Assembly (NCBI GenBank): GCA_903826185.1
Contig: CAIKDL010000063.1
Coordinates: 1-8,949, forward strand
Direction: 5' to 3'
DNA length: 8,949 nucleotides
DNA from: an uncultured bacterium
GTDB taxonomy: Bacteria > Patescibacteriota > Minisyncoccia > Phycocordibacterales > PALSA-1337
The translations under genes and the position numbers were made by a program. The notes below the pieces were generated by a model. The model did no database searches and was not told where the DNA came from. It saw only the letters and a program-made list of their open reading frames with translations. This document shows, piece after piece, positions 6,243 to 8,949 of the stretch (positions are counted from its first letter, which is position 1; every line of letters begins with the position of its first letter).

Positions 6243-7877
6243 TTAAGGTGTCGGTACTTGGTTGGTGTAGTTGGTTGGGACGAAGTTATTACAATCTGCT
6301 TGGAGCTGCTGGGCCTGAGAGTCTCTCTGGTTGATGTCGATTATCGTTGATGAAGCATACTCTGTGGCGTTGTTCCTTGCGACGGTATTGGCGTGGAAAT
6401 TGGTAGAAACAGTACTAGCTTTAAGGACAGATTGATCTATCAGACCTTGTCCATCTGTGGTTAATTGACCTAGATCGGTGCCACCAGTTGATTGATCTGT
6501 GGTGGTGGCTAAGTTTTGTGTGGTGCTGGAAGCTTCCTGTCGTTGCTGATCCAGTTTTTGCTGGTCTATAGCCTCTTTGCCATTGATTTGTGTAAGCAAG
6601 GTATTCATGGAACGGACCTGGGCGTCTGCACTAGACTTTTTACCTCGTAGGTAAGCAATATCTCCTGAGGTCAAGTTTGGTATAGTTAGTTTGTCTGCAA
6701 AACAGTCGCTTGCTGTTTGGAAGAGAGCTTCACCACTGGTGGCGGCAGCAGCTGTTTGTTGGAAGGCATTTACCGCATCCTCTAGTGGTATCGTCATTCC
6801 TCCAACTGTTACCGCTACGCCCGCAGTCGAAGGTGCCTGGTCACTCAAGTCTTGAGTAAAGGTTTTGCCATGAGTAGTCGAGTAGCTGCTGGTGTTACTG
6901 CTCATTGCTCCTAGACCTTGCTTGAGAACAGAGCTTATAAGCTGGTTCATCAACGCGTTGATGACTGAGTTTATACTATCTGCCAACTCCAATTCATCTG
7001 CGGGGACATTTAATTCTTTCTGAAGGGTTCCAGATATGACAGAGCCTGGGGTCTCAGTGTGACAATCTTTATTTACCGGACTACCAACGGATTTAGTTTC
7101 ATCGCCAAGCTCCTTGCTGTAATACCACTCACCGTCTGGAACGGGATCGCATTGTTCAAAAGACATGAAACCTCCCCCTGCGCTAACATCGATTTTGATG
7201 GTGTTTTTTCTTGCCTCTATGCGTTGTTGTAGATCGTCGCTTGCCGCTAGATAAGCACCAAGGGCGTTGTCTTGTTGCTCGGTAGACATGGTTATGAAAG
7301 CCGACAAGCCGCCTTGAGAAAAATCACCATTTATAAATCCCTTCATACTAGCTCCGTTTATGGTTATGTTATTAGGAATGTTGGAAACGTTATTTATAAT
7401 AGTCGAAAGAGTACAATCATATCGGCCACTACCAGGAGCGTCTCCGGCCATACCCAACCTCAAACTAGCTTGAATGTCGATCGAGAAAGGATCACAAAGG
7501 TCAGCCAGCGGCCCACCAACATCATCTATGAAAGCTCCCGTGACCTGGTCAGCAACGTCCATCATGAAATTTCCCGGGTTGGTCATGAAAGCCGGGCTAC
7601 CTTTGAAGCCGGAGTTTATCCAGCCAACAACATCGGAAGTCATCTTTTGTAAAATCTGTTTAGCAACCATGGTGGCCAAGTGGTCTAGCACGAAGCTCTT
7701 CAACTCCCCCATTATCTGGGTGATGTTATCCATTATTCCAGTAACGCTAGCGTCCTCATCCAATAGCACCGGCCACACAGCATCTGCTCGCTTCGGTGCA
7801 ACTTGCACAAGCGTGAAGACTATCACGACAAGAAGTGCGATGCTTATTATCTTCTTTTGTAGGTCGGTGATTTTCAT
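6243..7877 (-). CDS. Secreted T4SS-associated protein with signal peptide, possibly VirB5/TrbJ-like
   Basis: This 544-residue protein has a clear signal peptide: basic n-region, hydrophobic core 10-25, likely cleavage after ADA at 31-33. The mature part is extracytoplasmic. Residues 45-90 are helical (ATMVAKQILQKMTSDVVGWI at 68-87), then come GFKGSPAFMTNPGNF and a central region. Six cysteines (128, 155, 243, 272, 392, 529) could form three disulfides. Residues 200-230 and 405-455 look like amphipathic or coiled-coil helices, and the C-terminal third is rich in Gln, Thr, Ser and Asn. A secreted helical protein directly upstream of a VirB6/TrbL-like gene occupies the position of VirB5/TrbJ, but I see no diagnostic VirB5 motif, so this is by position only. 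Similar proteins are, as I recall, frequent beside VirB6 in Parcubacteria. The gene starts 11 bases after the previous stop in a very AT-rich stretch with no Shine-Dalgarno site. Confidence 0.88.
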   Translation of the reverse strand: MKITDLQKKIISIALLVVIVFTLVQVAPKRADAVWPVLLDEDASVTGIMDNITQIMGELKSFVLDHLATMVAKQILQKMTSDVVGWINSGFKGSPAFMTNPGNFMMDVADQVTGAFIDDVGGPLADLCDPFSIDIQASLRLGMAGDAPGSGRYDCTLSTIINNVSNIPNNITINGASMKGFINGDFSQGGLSAFITMSTEQQDNALGAYLAASDDLQQRIEARKNTIKIDVSAGGGFMSFEQCDPVPDGEWYYSKELGDETKSVGSPVNKDCHTETPGSVISGTLQKELNVPADELELADSINSVINALMNQLISSVLKQGLGAMSSNTSSYSTTHGKTFTQDLSDQAPSTAGVAVTVGGMTIPLEDAVNAFQQTAAAATSGEALFQTASDCFADKLTIPNLTSGDIAYLRGKKSSADAQVRSMNTLLTQINGKEAIDQQKLDQQRQEASSTTQNLATTTDQSTGGTDLGQLTTDGQGLIDQSVLKASTVSTNFHANTVARNNATEYASSTIIDINQRDSQAQQLQADCNNFVPTNYTNQVPTP

Positions 7878-7888
7878 ATATTTTTTAA

Positions 7889-8758
7889 TTATTTACTTTG
7901 TGTCGGAGCCGTGAACGTTACGTTACTTGTATTAAAATATTTTTGTAAATTGGCGAGGGCCGTGTTGATACGTTGCAGGGCTGGGACCTCTTGACCTATA
8001 GCATTCAAACTTTGGAGAGGATCGTTGTCGATGTTTCTCAGTGCTGTGGCGTTAGAAAGTTCCATGCTGAAACCATTTACAAGATCCATGTGATATTGAA
8101 TAGCGGATTGCGGTACAGGTGTAGCCAATAAAGAGTTTATTGTCTTTTTATATGTAGCAATGACGGGATCTATTTGTTGTAGCATCGTCATGTCACCTTT
8201 GTCGAGCGCGTTGCTGGCAATCACGGCCTCATTTTGTGCCGGCATGGAATTATTCAGTATAGAAGTCAGAGATAAAGCATAGTTGCCTATTGTGGTATAA
8301 GAATCTTTCACTGTCACAATGTCACTAGAGTAATAGTTTTTTGGTGCAGGCATGGTGGACAAACTATTAGAAGCCAATTGTTCAGCTACTGTGTTTATTG
8401 TGTCAGCGTCTGTCTGTAGGCCAGCCTGATGTATCTTGGAATATGCCACTAGGAAGTTTCTACCGAGAGCGTCGGTGTTTGTGATTGGCCCAGTCGATGA
8501 ACCTGATGCATTGAGTGTAGAAGCGGTGCTTACGTTATATGATTTGGACGAGCTGGATACTTCAAAAAATGATTTTTGCCAGTCAGTGCTAGTGGAATTT
8601 TTTATAGGTGACACAGATGTTGCCACATTTACCGCATTGTCATTTGTGGTGTCTTTGCTACCAGAAAAACCATAAGCAAATATGGCGGCAGCAACCACGA
8701 CCAAAACACATATTATGGATATGGCAAGAGTCTGCCTGCTCTGATGAGTGATAGGCAT
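7889..8758 (-). CDS. Membrane-anchored extracytoplasmic protein, function unknown
   Basis: The 289 residues comprise a short basic N-terminus, one hydrophobic helix at about 11-30 (an anchor or uncleaved signal; no lipobox Cys after it), a Ser/Thr/Asn-rich linker at 31-95, and a mostly helical domain at about 95-275. That domain contains TDALGRNFLVAYSKIHQAGL (95-114), YTTIGNYALSL (154-164) and YHMDLVNGFSMEL (222-234). The only Cys is within the membrane helix. It is the first gene of the unit leading to the secreted 544-aa protein and the VirB6-like protein, so it probably belongs to the same extracytoplasmic apparatus. I recall similar proteins at this position in Parcubacteria but no assigned role. 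The start is firm: ATG at 8758 has GAGG 4 bases upstream, the best Shine-Dalgarno match of any gene here. Confidence 0.87.
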   Translation of the reverse strand: MPITHQSRQTLAISIICVLVVVAAAIFAYGFSGSKDTTNDNAVNVATSVSPIKNSTSTDWQKSFFEVSSSSKSYNVSTASTLNASGSSTGPITNTDALGRNFLVAYSKIHQAGLQTDADTINTVAEQLASNSLSTMPAPKNYYSSDIVTVKDSYTTIGNYALSLTSILNNSMPAQNEAVIASNALDKGDMTMLQQIDPVIATYKKTINSLLATPVPQSAIQYHMDLVNGFSMELSNATALRNIDNDPLQSLNAIGQEVPALQRINTALANLQKYFNTSNVTFTAPTQSK

Positions 8759-8762
8759 AATA

Positions 8763-8766
8763 CCTC
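8763..8766 (-). promoter_or_regulatory. Shine-Dalgarno site of the first gene in the unit
   Basis: GAGG on the minus strand lies 4 bases before the ATG at 8758. It is worth noting because the genes downstream (starts at 7877, 6236, 4248, 3648, 3203 and 2540) lack a comparable site. Confidence 0.6.
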
Positions 8767-8770
8767 GTAA

Positions 8771-8786
8771 AGTATAGCAGATTATG
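8771..8786 (-). promoter_or_regulatory. Promoter region of the 289/544/VirB6/184 transcription unit
   Basis: Two overlapping -10 candidates are seen on the minus strand. TGCTATACT (8771-8779) is an extended -10 with one mismatch in the hexamer; it would place the start of transcription within about 7 bases of the ATG, near or inside the GAGG. CATAAT (8781-8786), one mismatch from TATAAT, would give a leader of roughly 15 bases carrying the whole Shine-Dalgarno site and is therefore also credible. No good -35 is found (TTAGTT at 8795-8800 is weak). Confidence 0.5.
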
Positions 8787-8834
8787 GCGCGTCTAACTAA
8801 GGAAGTTATTCACAATAGCCACAATGTCTAGCTT

Positions 8835-8939
8835 CTATCGAATACTTAGAACTATAAGAGTGATCAAGACCAATGAAAAATACAAGACAAAAAGTGGCCA
8901 CTCCTTATATGGTCGTCTGGTGCAAAAATAATACGTCAT
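8835..8939 (-). CDS. Possible small single-helix membrane protein, or 3' end of a gene from outside
   Basis: The frame gives 34 residues from the ATG at 8939 to TAG at 8835-8837. The N-terminal part is polar and basic (MTYYFCTRRPYKEW), followed by an unbroken hydrophobic helix of about 19 residues (15-33) and a terminal Arg, the layout of a single-span membrane protein. A G run (GGGGGG) ends 2 bases before the ATG and might act as a ribosome site. The frame stays open to the window edge, so it may equally be the tail of a longer gene. It has the same orientation as its neighbours. A hydrophobic frame this short can occur by chance. Confidence 0.35.
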   Translation of the reverse strand: MTYYFCTRRPYKEWPLFVLYFSLVLITLIVLSIR

Positions 8940-8949
8940 TACCCCCCAG

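Noticed and set aside
8759..8776. Small dyad ATAC-N8-GTAT between the -10 and the start of the 289-aa gene
   Set aside because: Four-base arms are too short to separate from chance in AT-rich promoter sequence.
8806..8814. TTATTCACA, a match to the DnaA box pattern TTATNCACA, with a CACAAT direct repeat (8811-8816 and 8820-8825)
   Set aside because: A single box is expected by chance in a window of this size at appreciable frequency; there is no cluster of boxes or AT-rich unwinding region to suggest an origin.
8824..8931. A 35-codon plus-strand frame near the right edge
   Set aside because: It is antisense to the hydrophobic minus-strand frame, has no Shine-Dalgarno site, runs against all other genes and has no recognisable features.

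Overview
The window reads as part of a chromosome from a Candidate Phyla Radiation (Patescibacteria) bacterium, most likely of the Parcubacteria group. This placement is inferred from the characteristic gene set (PrgI-like protein, TraC-like protein, VirB4 ATPase and VirB6-like membrane protein beside several CPR-type secreted proteins), the tight gene packing, and the scarcity of Shine-Dalgarno sites. It is not based on any marker gene. The standard code fits: no long gene has an internal TGA, and VirB4 ends on TGA.

Every convincing gene lies on the minus strand, so the locus is read from right to left. From 8949 down: a possible 34-residue single-helix protein (8835-8939, or the tail of a gene beginning outside the window). 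Then come a promoter and SD region and a first tightly packed transcription unit: a membrane-anchored extracytoplasmic protein of 289 aa (7889-8758), a secreted 544-aa protein (6243-7877), a VirB6/TrbL-like polytopic protein of 661 aa with a long coiled-coil tail (4251-6236), and a 184-aa soluble helical protein with a disordered tail (3694-4248). Gaps between these genes are 11, 6 and 2 bases. A 45-base intergenic space carries a second promoter, followed by PrgI-like (3205-3648), a TraC-like/VirB4 N-terminal-like protein (2565-3203) and the VirB4 ATPase (723-2540). A 59-base GC-rich spacer with a third promoter precedes a membrane protein with a Gly/Ser-rich tail, cut off by the left window edge (1-663).

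Together the genes describe a reduced type IV secretion-like machine of the single-membrane (Gram-positive/CPR) type. VirB4 would supply energy, PrgI and VirB6 the inner-membrane platform, and the 544-aa and 289-aa proteins extracytoplasmic parts. The 184-aa protein and the left-edge protein would be lineage-specific cytosolic or membrane accessories. No relaxase, VirD4 coupling ATPase, VirB11, outer-membrane core or peptidoglycan hydrolase is visible here, so conjugation cannot be claimed; DNA uptake, protein export or pilus-like attachment remain open.

The most distinctive non-coding signal is two perfect extended -10 elements (TGnTATAAT) ending only 7 and 8 bases before the start codons of PrgI and the left-edge gene. 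This implies leaderless transcripts. A near-consensus version stands before the 289-aa gene.

No gap longer than 300 bases lacks a gene. No tRNA, rRNA, CRISPR array, insertion sequence or convincing intrinsic terminator was seen.
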